Shown: positions 25,775-35,177, numbered from the stretch's first letter. The stretch: DNA of 64,000 bases from Cesiribacteraceae bacterium YIM B00369 (GCA_017948555.1 JAFMYY010000017.1:1-64000), one strand, 5' to 3'. A program made the numbers and translations. Notes: generated from the sequence alone by a model not told the origin.

Positions 25775-27007
25775 TTAAATACCAGGGAGTAAAAGAGAGG
25801 AGTCTCCGTAACTAAGAAACCGGTATCCTTTTTCCAGGGCTTCCCGGTAAACTTTTTTCCAGTCATCGCCAATAAAAGCAGCAATAAGAAGTATAAGGGT
25901 ACTTTCCGGCTGATGAAAGTTGGTGATAATCCCTTTGCAAACCCGGAACCGGTAAGATGGAACAATAAAAATTTCTGTTTCCCCCCATATTTCTTCTTTT
26001 TCCAGCCTGTCCATTCTTTTCAATACTTCGGTAAAAGCAATTTCAGGCTGTGGTAAGCTGTCCTCCGGACAGGAGTAAGCCTCCTCTTTAGTTATAAAAA
26101 AAGGGGCTTCAGGATCTTTTATCAACTTAACTCCATACCAGTACAGGCTTTCGAGCGTGCGCATAGAGGTAGTGCCTACTGCGATAACCAATCCTTTTTG
26201 TGCTATAAGGTTCTCCAGATTTTTCCTGTTAATGATAAGCTGCTCCCGGTGCATTGGATGGTCCTCCACTTTATCTTTGATGGGGCGGAAGGTGCCGGCA
26301 CTTACATGAAGGGTAAGGTAATCCATAGATATTCCTTTCTCCTGCAGTTCAGCTAATACTTCAGGAGTAAAGTGGAGTCCGGCAGTGGGAGCTGCTACTG
26401 CACCATCGGCTTTGCTGTACACCGTCTGGTAGCGGGGCTTATCAGTTTCTTCAGGCTTCCTGTTCAGGTAAGGAGGGAGGGGGACTTCTCCGGCAGCCTC
26501 CACCAGCTCAGCAAAGGAAACGCCTTCAGCTTTCCAGCTGAAATTTACCTGTCCGCTTTCCTTGTTTTCCAGGGTGGCAGTTATAATGATTTCCTGTCCG
26601 TTATAAAGGAGTGTCCGCTCCAGGCTTTGCCCTTCCTTCCAGCGCTTCCCGTTCCCGATCATGCATAACCATCCGCAGTTGTCGGTCCGGGAGAGCACTT
26701 CACTTATAATAGAGTTCGGGAAAACAGGTTGCAGCAGGAATATTTCTATCTGTGCCCCTGTTTCTTTCCTGAAAAGAATGCGTGCCGGTATTACTTTGGT
26801 ATTATTAAAGAATAAAAGGCTGTTTGCCGGAATAAGGTCGGGAATGCGCCTGAACTGCTCATGTTCAATTACGCCCTTTTTGTAAAGCAAAAGCCGGCTG
26901 CTATCGCGTTTTGGCAGTGGGTGTCTGGCAATTGCCTCCTCCGGTAAATGGTAAATATAATCCTCCAGATGAATGGAGGAAAAAACGTTTACGTCCTTTT
27001 TTGGCAT
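25775..27007 (-). CDS. queA: S-adenosylmethionine:tRNA ribosyltransferase-isomerase
   Basis: A 410-residue protein with QueA signatures: an N-terminal RDSSRLLLY/NNTKVIPARI region, AAPTAGLHFTPE, TLHVSAGTFRPIK, VGTTSMRTLES and NFHQPESTLILLIAAF. It transfers and isomerises the ribosyl group of SAM onto 7-aminomethyl-7-deazaguanine in tRNA to form epoxyqueuosine. It is somewhat longer than the typical 340-360 residues. It is followed by the mechanosensitive channel gene on the same strand. Other queuosine genes are not in the window. Confidence 0.9.
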   Translation of the reverse strand: MPKKDVNVFSSIHLEDYIYHLPEEAIARHPLPKRDSSRLLLYKKGVIEHEQFRRIPDLIPANSLLFFNNTKVIPARILFRKETGAQIEIFLLQPVFPNSIISEVLSRTDNCGWLCMIGNGKRWKEGQSLERTLLYNGQEIIITATLENKESGQVNFSWKAEGVSFAELVEAAGEVPLPPYLNRKPEETDKPRYQTVYSKADGAVAAPTAGLHFTPEVLAELQEKGISMDYLTLHVSAGTFRPIKDKVEDHPMHREQLIINRKNLENLIAQKGLVIAVGTTSMRTLESLYWYGVKLIKDPEAPFFITKEEAYSCPEDSLPQPEIAFTEVLKRMDRLEKEEIWGETEIFIVPSYRFRVCKGIITNFHQPESTLILLIAAFIGDDWKKVYREALEKGYRFLSYGDSSLLLPGI

Positions 27008-27026
27008 AGCTCGGCAGAAATTAGAA

Positions 27027-27119
27027 ATAAAAAAGCTGCTTTCTTCTGTTTCCTGAACTGCCCCGGAATATTACTGATCTGTCAGTTGCGGGGGACAAGG
27101 GAAAAAAAGGAAAGCAGCT
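27027..27119 (-). terminator. Probable intrinsic terminator of ppa
   Basis: agctgctttc (27034-27043) pairs with gaaagcagct (27110-27119) over 10 bp with a long, partly structured loop. On the minus strand a T-rich tract follows. Confidence 0.5.
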
Positions 27120-27140
27120 AAAATGTGCTAATAAAAACGT

Positions 27141-27647
27141 TTATTTCTTTTTGGTATCAAGGTATCTTTCCTGAGACTCCTTAATAATCTGAAGGGCTTT
27201 TTCCTTAGTATCCCATCCTTCAATACCAACTTTTTTCTTTTCAAGATCCTTATATACCTGGAAAAAATGTTCAATTTCATTTTTCAGGTGCTCATTCACC
27301 TCGCTCAGGTCTGTAAGGGAATTCCAGATAGGGTCAGTGGTGGGAACGCAAAGCAATTTCGCATCCGGACCTTTTTCGTCGCGCATTTTGAAAATGCCAA
27401 TAGGGCGAACCTCAATAAGGCAGCCGGGGAATGTTGGTTCTGATACCAGTACAAGAGCATCCAGGGCATCGCCGTCTTCTGCAAGTGTTTCAGGCACAAA
27501 CCCATAGTCGCTGGGGTAGTGCATGGATGAAAAAATCATGCGGTCGTAGCGGATCATTTTCCGCTCGTAATCATACTCGTACTTGTTACGGCTTCCTTTC
27601 GGAATCTCAACCACTACATCAATAGTAAAATCATTTAGGTCACTCAT
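27141..27647 (-). CDS. ppa: Inorganic pyrophosphatase, family I
   Basis: A 168-residue soluble pyrophosphatase that hydrolyses PPi to phosphate and drives biosynthetic reactions. The metal-binding signature DGDALDALV gives Asp58, Asp60 and Asp63. Other hallmarks are EIPKGSRNKYEYD and YPSDYGFVPET. The length is normal. It is a single gene with its own hairpin, upstream of queA. Confidence 0.95.
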   Translation of the reverse strand: MSDLNDFTIDVVVEIPKGSRNKYEYDYERKMIRYDRMIFSSMHYPSDYGFVPETLAEDGDALDALVLVSEPTFPGCLIEVRPIGIFKMRDEKGPDAKLLCVPTTDPIWNSLTDLSEVNEHLKNEIEHFFQVYKDLEKKKVGIEGWDTKEKALQIIKESQERYLDTKKK

Positions 27648-28138
27648 CTTGGTAGATCTGGATTGTTTGATGAATATTCGAATTGGCTGGTAAAATTAAA
27701 GTTTTATTATTTATTATTAAAATAATTCATAAATTTTATCCGGTAGCCTTTCTTTACTTTAAGTAACAGACACTGCCTCTTTATGTTGATTTTATTTTTC
27801 CAGGATTATTTCACGTCCTGAAATTGAGGGTAATGAACAGCCGGAAGGGATAAAAATTATAAAACTCCGGAAAAAAATAAATTCTTACTTTCTGTTCCGG
27901 CATCCTTTCCTTAATTCAGAAGAACTGTAGTTCAAAATATTTTTACCTGGCTTACTGTTATAATGTACAGGAAAAAAAAGCAATCATCCGGTTAAAGTTA
28001 TGTTTTTTCTTAAACCAGCCATTCTGCAAAAATAAATACATTCTTCTTAATAGTTATCAAAGAATTCTAAATACTTTTAATCTTTATTACGGAAAGCTTT
28101 CCTGTACAGGATGCATATTTAATAAAAATGTTTATATA
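27648..28138. other. Intergenic region between ppa and menC
   Basis: A 491-bp AT-rich divergent spacer. No ORF of interest, RNA gene, strong hairpin or complete promoter pair was recognised. It must hold promoters for both flanking genes. Confidence 0.45.
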
Positions 28139-29215
28139 ATGCTGCAAATCAGTTACAAGGCTCACCTGTTAAATTTTAAATTCCCTGCAGGCACATCAAG
28201 GGGAGTGTTACACACTAAAAAAACCTGGTTTGTAATACTGGAAAAGAATGGGGTTTCCGGAATAGGGGAGGCCGGACCTCTGCCGGGTTTAAGTCCCGAT
28301 GACCGGCCTGATTTTGAACAGCAGCTGGCCCGGATTTGTAAAGAATTAGAAAGAAAAGAATTTCCAGCTGAAAGAAACGGGATTGAAAATCTTGCTTATG
28401 AACTATGTGGAAATCATTTTCCCTCCATTCGTTTTGCACTGGAAACAGCTATGCTTGACCTGGCTAACGGAGGACGGAGGCTGATATTCGGGAATGACTT
28501 CTTTTATGGCAGGACAGAAATTCCTATAAACGGCCTCATCTGGATGGGAGACAGGGAAACTATGCGGCAGCGGATGCAGCAAAAAACAGAGGAAGGATAT
28601 ACCTGCCTGAAAATGAAAATCGGGGCCATTAATTTTAATGAGGAATGTGCTATACTGGAAGAGGTGCGCAGGCATTTCGGGCCGGGGCAGATTACCCTCA
28701 GAGTAGATGCAAACGGAGCCTTTTCAGTTGAGGAAGCAATGGAAAAGCTGAACCGTCTGGCTACATTTTCTATTCACTCAATAGAACAACCAGTTCAGCA
28801 AGGGCAGGTGGGAGAAATGTATGAGCTTTGCCGGAAATCGCCGGTGCCTGTGGCGCTCGATGAAGAGTTAATCGGAGTATCTGTGGAAGAGCAGGGCAGG
28901 GAGCTTCTTGACAGGGTCAGGCCTCAGTACATAATTCTTAAACCCGGTTTACTGGGAGGCTTCAGTGTTTGCCGGCAGTGGATTCAACTGGCAGAGGAGC
29001 TGGGTATTGGCTGGTGGATTACCTCCGCACTGGAATCTAATATAGGATTGAATGCTATCAGCCAGTTTACTGCATGCTGGAATATTACCGCCCCTCAGGG
29101 CTTGGGAACAGGCCAGCTTTACCACAACAATATACCCTCCCCGTTACGTATAATCAAGGGTAAACTGAAGTATGATACGAATGAGTACTGGAATTTAGAA
29201 ATTATTGAAAAATGA
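28139..29215 (+). CDS. menC: o-Succinylbenzoate synthase (enolase superfamily)
   Basis: A 358-residue enolase-superfamily enzyme. The KxK catalytic motif is Lys158-Met-Lys160; metal ligands are Asp190 (DANG), Glu216 (EQP) and Asp241 (DEE); the opposite-face Lys268 lies in LKPGLLGG. The segments ALDEELIG, GWWITSALESNIGLNAI and PQGLGTGQLY match Bacteroidota MenC, which dehydrates SHCHC to o-succinylbenzoate in menaquinone synthesis. A dipeptide epimerase is a less likely alternative. No other men genes are adjacent. It overlaps the following SDR gene by four bases. Confidence 0.85.
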   Translation: MLQISYKAHLLNFKFPAGTSRGVLHTKKTWFVILEKNGVSGIGEAGPLPGLSPDDRPDFEQQLARICKELERKEFPAERNGIENLAYELCGNHFPSIRFALETAMLDLANGGRRLIFGNDFFYGRTEIPINGLIWMGDRETMRQRMQQKTEEGYTCLKMKIGAINFNEECAILEEVRRHFGPGQITLRVDANGAFSVEEAMEKLNRLATFSIHSIEQPVQQGQVGEMYELCRKSPVPVALDEELIGVSVEEQGRELLDRVRPQYIILKPGLLGGFSVCRQWIQLAEELGIGWWITSALESNIGLNAISQFTACWNITAPQGLGTGQLYHNNIPSPLRIIKGKLKYDTNEYWNLEIIEK

Positions 29216-30003
29216 GTTATGTATTAATTACCGGTGCCAGTAAAGGGATCGGAAAAGCTTTGGCAGAAGAGTTTGCAAAGCATAATTGTAATTTACTCTT
29301 AACAGCCCGCTCAGAAGAGGAGCTCACAAGCCTTGCATCGTTTTTAAAGAAAGATTATAAGGTTAAGGTGGTTACCTTTCCTCTTGATCTGTTAAAAGAA
29401 GGAGCAGCGGGGGAGCTCTCCGGTTTTTGTGCCGCAAATAAAATAGCTGTAAGGGTACTGGTAAATAATGCAGGCTCCGGTTTATGGGGGGCTTTTGCGG
29501 ACTCAAACCTTAATGATCAGTTTGCTATGTTGCAGCTGAACCAGCGGGTTGTGCTTGAATTATGCCATTATTTTATTCCCGTGCTTAAAGAAATGCCCAA
29601 TGCACATATTTTAAATGTGGCCAGCACAGCGGGCTTTCAGCCTTTCCCGGGCTTTGCTGCCTATGCAGCTTCAAAAGCTTTTATTTATTCCTTCTCCAGG
29701 AGCTTAAGGTATGAGCTTAAGGAGCATAATATAAATGTGAGCTGTTTATGCCCCGGACCTACAGATACTTCTTTCTTTTCAGAAGCTCAGTTCAACCATA
29801 AACTTGATACATCGGAAGGGATAAAGATGCCGGTGGAGGAGGTCGCCGCCAAAGCGGTTGCTGCTATGCTTGCCCGTAAAGCAGTTGTTATTCCGGGAAT
29901 CTCCAATAAACTGGGTGTTTTTATGAGCAAACATCTTCCGGCTGGCCTTACAAGTACAGTGTTGGGTAAACTGGTGAAATACGAAAGAAAAAAAGAGGAT
30001 TAA
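29212..30003 (+). CDS. Short-chain dehydrogenase/reductase
   Basis: A 263-residue classical SDR with a Rossmann nucleotide site TGASKGIG (7-14), NNAG, catalytic Ser138, Tyr151 and Lys155 (YAASK), and CLCPGPTDT. The basic residues after beta-2 (TARSEEEL) suggest NADP(H) preference (inference). The substrate is unknown. It is translationally coupled to menC by an ATGA overlap, but an SDR is not a known menaquinone step. It converges with cobB, overlapping by four bases at the 3' ends. Confidence 0.85.
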   Translation: MSYVLITGASKGIGKALAEEFAKHNCNLLLTARSEEELTSLASFLKKDYKVKVVTFPLDLLKEGAAGELSGFCAANKIAVRVLVNNAGSGLWGAFADSNLNDQFAMLQLNQRVVLELCHYFIPVLKEMPNAHILNVASTAGFQPFPGFAAYAASKAFIYSFSRSLRYELKEHNINVSCLCPGPTDTSFFSEAQFNHKLDTSEGIKMPVEEVAAKAVAAMLARKAVVIPGISNKLGVFMSKHLPAGLTSTVLGKLVKYERKKED

Positions 30004-30695
30004 GAGGTGTATTCCTTTATCAGCTTCTCTGCCAGTTCCGGTACTCCTTCACCTGCTTTTTTAGCAATCAGGTGGAGGTTATTTCTTTCAGGAATCCCCG
30101 GCAGTTCAGGATCAATAATATATTTGGGAACTTCCTCACCTATAAAATTGATCAGGCCGGCTGCAGGGTAAACCAGCAGGGATGTACCGATTACCAGGAA
30201 TATATCTGCCCGGAGAGCCTCTTCAATGGCTGCATCCATCATAGGCACTGCTTCTCCAAACCATACAATGTGGGGTCTCAGCTGGGTTCCCCTGCTGCAG
30301 CAGTCACCCTTTTTCAATTCCCAGCCTTCTACATCGTAAACGAGGCTTTCGTCTCCTGTGCTGCGGCTTTTAAATAGCTCCCCATGCAGATGGATCACAT
30401 TAGTGGATCCTGCTTTCTCATGGAGGTTATCAACATTCTGGGTAATAACGCATACTTCAAAATGCTGTTCCAGATCAGCAAGGGCCCTGTGGCCGGCATT
30501 AGGTTTTGCATCCAGTGCGGCTTTCCTGCGCTGGTTATAAAATTCCAGTACCAGGTCAGGGTTCCGTTCCCATGCCTCCGGAGTGGCTACATCCATTACA
30601 TTATGGCCCTCCCACAAGCCATTTGCGTCGCGGAAGGTAGCTATGCCGCTTTCAGCACTTATTCCTGCTCCTGTTAATGCTACAATCTTTTTCAT
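30000..30695 (-). CDS. cobB: Sirtuin-type NAD-dependent protein deacylase
   Basis: A 231-residue class III-like sirtuin. NAD-binding motifs are GAGISAESGIATFRD, TQNVDN and catalytic His104 in HLHGEL. Tyr53 and Arg56 (FYNQRR) match the Tyr-x-x-Arg acyl pocket that favours succinyl- or malonyl-lysine in SIRT5/CobB. The usual two CxxC zinc pairs are missing; only Cys82 and adjacent Cys132-Cys133 are present, so zinc may be absent. A second SIR2-like gene lies just upstream on the same strand. Confidence 0.85.
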   Translation of the reverse strand: MKKIVALTGAGISAESGIATFRDANGLWEGHNVMDVATPEAWERNPDLVLEFYNQRRKAALDAKPNAGHRALADLEQHFEVCVITQNVDNLHEKAGSTNVIHLHGELFKSRSTGDESLVYDVEGWELKKGDCCSRGTQLRPHIVWFGEAVPMMDAAIEEALRADIFLVIGTSLLVYPAAGLINFIGEEVPKYIIDPELPGIPERNNLHLIAKKAGEGVPELAEKLIKEYTS

Positions 30696-30732
30696 ACTCT
30701 GAAGGTAATAAACATTATCGTCCCGCTCAAAT

Positions 30733-31854
30733 TTATGTGCCGGTGCCCTCCGTTTTTTCTACATATTCCTTCAGGCCGTTTTCATAAACAGTTACGTTTT
30801 CGTTTCCAAAAAAACGTTCAAATTTCTGTTTTGCATGTTCGTCACGGTACAGCACCGAATCTATTCTTAATGGGATTGAACGGGAGGTTCTTAATTCTGC
30901 ACTTTTTATCAGGTGCTTGAATTCAAAATCTGCTTCCGGAAGGGAATAACCGATAAAAACCCAATGGTCAGCATTGGCGAGTAAATTTTCTGCTTCGTAC
31001 CATATTGCAGAGTAGGCAGCTGTCCTGAAGGATTTACGGTAACTGAAAGTGGCAATATGGGAGCTCAGCACATTATGGCACCTTTTACAGCATCCGTCTT
31101 CGGGTTTTTGTGGATTGGTAAGCCGTGTCTCAGCAGGAACAGAAATTATGTGGTCGAATAATTTAAAGTCTCTGGCAGATAAGCCAACCTTCCTGTGCAG
31201 GCTCAGCTTTTCATCGACCTGGTAGTACAAAGCTTTACAGTTTTCGCAATAAACCCAGTTGCTTGACCCATGCATTTTACAAATTTTAATCCCGTCCGGA
31301 GGATTTGAGTATTCTTCATTGTTCCGGTTTTCTGCCGGAGCCACATAATTTACCCGGGCATCCGGGTTAATTTCCAGCAGATGTTTTTCTAATACAATAT
31401 CCCAGTTGAGGACAATGAATGAATTATCTGCATCCTGGTAATGCCTGAGCAGGCTGATAATTTCAGGGCATATCGAAAACTGCTGGTCCAGAATCTGAAA
31501 GATGCGGTAAATGAGGAATCGCCTTAAAGCCGTCAGCATTTCAGCAGTGTAGGATCTGCCGAGAGAGTGGCCTCTTGAAACAGAAAGATCTATAAATGTA
31601 AAAATATCTTCAAGGGATGGAATAACCCTTCCTTTTTTCCATCCAAAAGAAGAACCGAGGAAATCCTCTATAATCCGGGTGATGTTCTGATCAAGGGGAG
31701 TATCGAAATCAGGGGAAGTAAGCAGGGGAGACATCTCTGCCTGAACAGGTACATCTGCACATTTCGAAAATCCGGCTCCTAATATAAATGCTACTTTCTT
31801 CTTTTTTTGTTGTTCAGGCATAACAGCTTTACTAAAATAATTTGCTACAGGCAT
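30733..31854 (-). CDS. SIR2-like NAD-binding domain protein with zinc ribbon
   Basis: A 373-residue protein with a divergent SIR2 fold: GAGFS (26-30), the TQNxD equivalent VLNWD (148-152), catalytic-type His195 in KMHGSSNW, and two zinc pairs (Cys203/Cys206 and Cys256/Cys259) separated by an insertion. FIGYSLPEADFEF matches the late NAD-binding strand of SIR2-like families. Such domains occur in phage-defence NADases as well as in deacylases; neither role is shown here. The start may instead be Met12 (31821). It lies 37 bp upstream of cobB on the same strand. Confidence 0.7.
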   Translation of the reverse strand: MPVANYFSKAVMPEQQKKKKVAFILGAGFSKCADVPVQAEMSPLLTSPDFDTPLDQNITRIIEDFLGSSFGWKKGRVIPSLEDIFTFIDLSVSRGHSLGRSYTAEMLTALRRFLIYRIFQILDQQFSICPEIISLLRHYQDADNSFIVLNWDIVLEKHLLEINPDARVNYVAPAENRNNEEYSNPPDGIKICKMHGSSNWVYCENCKALYYQVDEKLSLHRKVGLSARDFKLFDHIISVPAETRLTNPQKPEDGCCKRCHNVLSSHIATFSYRKSFRTAAYSAIWYEAENLLANADHWVFIGYSLPEADFEFKHLIKSAELRTSRSIPLRIDSVLYRDEHAKQKFERFFGNENVTVYENGLKEYVEKTEGTGT

Positions 31855-31991
31855 CTCCTCAGCAGCAAATAAATTTACTGCTCCTGTTCTCCTTCACCAC
31901 TGTGGCAGGATTTTCTGTTAATTTCATACTCTGACGAATCAGAGGCAGGTTTTGTTCCTTTTTTCCGGCATCTTCTTTCAGTTTTATTAAA

Positions 31992-32023
31992 CAAAAAAGC
32001 CACTCCCGAGGCAGGAGTGGCTT
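31992..32023 (-). terminator. Intrinsic terminator of topA
   Basis: aagccactcc pairs perfectly with ggagtggctt around a 7-nt loop, followed on the minus strand by a T-run. Confidence 0.85.
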
Positions 32024-32051
32024 ATTATTTCCGGATATGGTTGTCCGGTGC

Positions 32052-34385
32052 TTATTTTTTCTTGCGGGCAAAGCCTCCTCTTTTCTTTTCAGGAGTTTTT
32101 TCCGCCAGTTCCACACATTCTTCTAAAGAAAGGTCCTGCGGATCGCGGTCCTTGGGGATTTTTACATTTTTCTTGCCCGCTTTAATGTAAGGCCCCCAGC
32201 GTCCGTTCAGTATCTGAATGTCAGGGTTTTCATCAAATGTTTTAATCATTTTCTCAGCATCGGCCTTCCGTTTGGCGTCTATCAGCTCAATTGCTGTGGC
32301 TTCATCCACCGTTAAAGGATCATACTCCTTGCCAAGTGAGTAAAATTTGCCGTCGTGGCGCAGGTAAGGACCAAAACGGCCTATTGCCGCAACAACATCT
32401 TTTTCCTCATAGGTACCAACAGTTCTGGGAAGCTTAAATAATTCCAGCGCGTCTTCCAGTGTAATGCTTTCAATATACTGGCCCTTGCGCAGGCTCGCAT
32501 ACTGCGGCTTTTCATCTTCTTCTGTTTCCGGAGTGGCTCCCATTTGCACAATAGGCCCGAATTTTCCAAGCCTTGCAATTACCGGTTTTCCGGTTTTAGG
32601 ATCATTCCCCAGTTCTTTGGCCGAGCCTACCGAAGCACGCTCAATATTTTCAGTATTTTCCACTTTTTCATGGAAGCCTCCATAAAAAGTGCTGATCATT
32701 TTAGCCCATTCTTTGGTGCCATGTGCAATTTCATCGAACTCTTTTTCCACCTTTGCGGTAAAGGAAAAGTCAATTACATTAGGGAAGTGCTCCACCAGGA
32801 AGTCATTTACCACCATGGCAATATTAGTAGGCGAAAGCTTATTCTTTTCTGCTCCCGTAATTTCAGTGCTCTCCTTTTCCTTCAGCTGGTTGTTTTTCAG
32901 GAAGAGCTCCATATACTTTCTTTCCTTCCCTTCGCGCTCCTCTTTTGCCACATAGCCACGCTTTTGAATGGTCGATATGGTAGGTGCATAGGTGGAAGGA
33001 CGTCCAATGCCCATCTCTTCAAGCTTTTTCACCAGCGATGCTTCTGTATAGCGTGCAGGCGGACGGCTGAATGTTTCCCTGCCTTTGAGCTGGTCCAGTT
33101 CCAGGATCTGCCCTTCGTTCAGCGGAGGGAGCATTCCTTTTGTTTCCTGCTGTTCTTCCTGTTCATCGTCGCTCGATTCGGTATATACCTTCAGGAAGCC
33201 ATCAAATTTCACCACCTCACCGGTTGCCACTAATTGTTGCGGCACTCCGGAAATCCCGATCTTTACCGTTGTTTTTTCCAGCTTCGCCTCAGCCATTTGC
33301 GAGGCTATGGTGCGCTTCCATATCAGGTCGTACAATCTTTGCTCTGCATAGTCGCTGCTGGCCACCTGCTGGCTGAAATCGGTAGGGCGGATGGCTTCGT
33401 GAGCCTCCTGGGCGCCTTCCGATTTGGTTTTGTATTGCCTGGTCTGCAGGTAATCATCTCCATAGGATGAGCGGATCTCGGCTCCTGCCTTCTGAATTGC
33501 CTCCTCAGAAAGTCCGGTGGAGTCGGTACGCATATAAGATATTTTACCGGCTTCGTAAAGGCGCTGGGCCAGCGACATAGTTCTGCTTACAGAAAAGCCA
33601 AGCTTACGGGAGGCTTCCTGCTGCAGGGTAGAGGTGGTAAAAGGCGCTGCAGGTGTTCTTTTGCCCGGCTTTTTCTCCAGACTGTCGATTTTAAACTCAG
33701 CTCCCTTACATTTTTCAAGGAAAGCAACAGCCTCTTCCTTTGTTGCAAAACGCTCGTTTAACTCTGCCTGCAGGGTTTTTCCGCCATCCAGCAAAAACTC
33801 TGCAGTAAGCCTGAATACGCTTTTGCTTTCAAACTGTTCAATTTCACGCTCCCGCTCCACAACCAGGCGGACAGCTACCGATTGCACCCGGCCGGCGGAA
33901 AGGCCACGCTTAACTTTCTTCCATAGTACAGGAGAAAGCTCGAAACCTACAAGGCGGTCCAGGATCCGCCGTGCCTGCTGGGCATTCACCAGGTCAATAT
34001 CAATTCCTCTCGGGTTTTGAATGGCATTAAGGATAGCCGATTTTGTGATCTCCCTGAATACTATTCTTTTGGTTGTTTCATCCTTAAGCTTAAGGGTCTC
34101 TTTCAGGTGCCAGCTGATGGCCTCACCTTCGCGGTCATCGTCACTCGCGAGGTAAACCATTTCGGCTTCCTTTACTAATTTCTTTAATTCCTTTATTACC
34201 TCTTTCTTATCACTGCTTACTACATAGGTCGGGTTAAACCCATGTGCTATATCTATGGCTTTATCATCTTTGGGGAGGTCGCGTACGTGACCATAACTTG
34301 AGGTTACCTTGAAATCCTTTCCCAGGTACCCTTCAATGGTTTTGGCCTTGGCAGGTGACTCTACTATTACCAGGTTCTTTGACAT
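32052..34385 (-). CDS. topA: DNA topoisomerase I
   Basis: A 777-residue type IA topoisomerase that relaxes negative supercoils. The Toprim domain starts MSKNLVIVESPAKAKTIEGY and has DDDREGEAISWH. The active-site tyrosine lies in SYMRTDST. The C-terminal half lacks the four-Cys zinc fingers of the E. coli enzyme; instead it carries repeated basic modules (KTGKPVIARLGKFGPIVQ, AIGRFGPYLRHDG, NGRWGPYIKAGKKN), typical of Bacteroidota. The ATG at 34385 is preferred over an in-frame TTG 33 bp upstream because it gives the conserved N-terminus. Confidence 0.95.
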   Translation of the reverse strand: MSKNLVIVESPAKAKTIEGYLGKDFKVTSSYGHVRDLPKDDKAIDIAHGFNPTYVVSSDKKEVIKELKKLVKEAEMVYLASDDDREGEAISWHLKETLKLKDETTKRIVFREITKSAILNAIQNPRGIDIDLVNAQQARRILDRLVGFELSPVLWKKVKRGLSAGRVQSVAVRLVVEREREIEQFESKSVFRLTAEFLLDGGKTLQAELNERFATKEEAVAFLEKCKGAEFKIDSLEKKPGKRTPAAPFTTSTLQQEASRKLGFSVSRTMSLAQRLYEAGKISYMRTDSTGLSEEAIQKAGAEIRSSYGDDYLQTRQYKTKSEGAQEAHEAIRPTDFSQQVASSDYAEQRLYDLIWKRTIASQMAEAKLEKTTVKIGISGVPQQLVATGEVVKFDGFLKVYTESSDDEQEEQQETKGMLPPLNEGQILELDQLKGRETFSRPPARYTEASLVKKLEEMGIGRPSTYAPTISTIQKRGYVAKEEREGKERKYMELFLKNNQLKEKESTEITGAEKNKLSPTNIAMVVNDFLVEHFPNVIDFSFTAKVEKEFDEIAHGTKEWAKMISTFYGGFHEKVENTENIERASVGSAKELGNDPKTGKPVIARLGKFGPIVQMGATPETEEDEKPQYASLRKGQYIESITLEDALELFKLPRTVGTYEEKDVVAAIGRFGPYLRHDGKFYSLGKEYDPLTVDEATAIELIDAKRKADAEKMIKTFDENPDIQILNGRWGPYIKAGKKNVKIPKDRDPQDLSLEECVELAEKTPEKKRGGFARKKK

Positions 34386-34415
34386 AAAAAAAATTTTTTT
34401 ATTCGGTCGTTTCTT

Positions 34416-34448
34416 CAAATATCCGTAAATAAAATGGAAAATTGCAAA
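34416..34448 (-). promoter_or_regulatory. Candidate topA promoter
   Basis: On the minus strand TTTG (34445-34448) and GATATTTG (34416-34423, one mismatch to TAnnTTTG) are separated by 21 bp, 30 bp from the topA start. Confidence 0.4.
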
Positions 34449-34478
34449 AGCCGGGCTTTATTAACTGTTGAGCTTATA

Positions 34479-34486
34479 TAATTTTG
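34479..34486 (+). promoter_or_regulatory. Candidate -7 box for the sixA-like gene
   Basis: TAATTTTG fits TAnnTTTG and lies 43 bp upstream of the start. No clear -33 TTTG was seen. Confidence 0.35.
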
Positions 34487-34529
34487 GCTTTCTATACAAA
34501 GAATACGATATTGAACAAAAATAAGAAAA

Positions 34530-35039
34530 ATGAGTAAAGAATTGTTTTTAATACGGCATTCCCTAGCGCAGGAGGCTTTCAGGGGTCAGGCGGATATTGA
34601 GCGTGAATTAACCGAAACAGGTTCAATCAGGGCCATGCAGCTGGGAAATTATTTGCATGGCAGGGGAGTTCAGGCCGATATTCTTTTTTCAAGTATGGCC
34701 AACAGGGCCAGGAGAACTGCGGAGTTAGTGTCGGAAAAAGTACTTTCGAACAATCTGGAAGTTATTTATCATGAAGATCTGTACGAATCTTCTGTACGCT
34801 TAATGCTCTCCCTCATTAACAGTCTTGATAACAGCTTTGGAAAAGTGGTAATGATAGGCCATAACCCTATTTTGCCCTATACTGTGGAGTACCTGACGGG
34901 GACCATTGCAGATGAGCTGGAACCGGGAGGCGTAATGCACCTGAGAGCTTCCACTGATAACTGGGCTGAGGTGTCCGGCAAAACAATGGAACTGGTTGAG
35001 TATATATCGCCGGAAGCGTATATTGCAAAGAGTGAGTAA
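34530..35039 (+). CDS. Histidine phosphatase family protein, SixA-like
   Basis: A 169-residue phosphatase of the RHG superfamily. The catalytic histidine is in LFLIRHSLAQ, followed by SSMANRARRTAELV and the second histidine in VVMIGHNPIL. Short length and motif spacing match SixA-type phosphohistidine phosphatases, which in E. coli act on phosphorelay Hpt domains. A link to the window's Hpt-containing kinase is speculative. It is divergent from topA and followed by an arginase-family gene. Confidence 0.8.
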   Translation: MSKELFLIRHSLAQEAFRGQADIERELTETGSIRAMQLGNYLHGRGVQADILFSSMANRARRTAELVSEKVLSNNLEVIYHEDLYESSVRLMLSLINSLDNSFGKVVMIGHNPILPYTVEYLTGTIADELEPGGVMHLRASTDNWAEVSGKTMELVEYISPEAYIAKSE

Positions 35040-35149
35040 TTTTGTAATGAGAGAATGATAGATTGATTGAATGATAGAATAGGGGAAAAATAAAAAAAGA
35101 ACATTTATAGGGAGAAGATTTATAAATATGCTTCGCCTTTTTCCCGTTT

Positions 35150-35177
35150 GACAACTAACAACTAAAAACCAGCAACG
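35150..35177. repeat. Heptameric tandem array (aacaact type)
   Basis: Four consecutive 7-bp units with consensus aacaact (gacaact, aacaact, aaaaacc, agcaacg), ending just before the start codon at 35186. The last two units are degenerate. Confidence 0.45.

Noticed and set aside
32544-33233. 229-codon plus-strand frame
   Set aside because: Opposite topA; Cys/Phe/His-rich composition typical of antisense frames.
35046-35080. Possible further heptamer array (gaatgata-type)
   Set aside because: Similar words recur, but the 7-bp register breaks; too degenerate to count.
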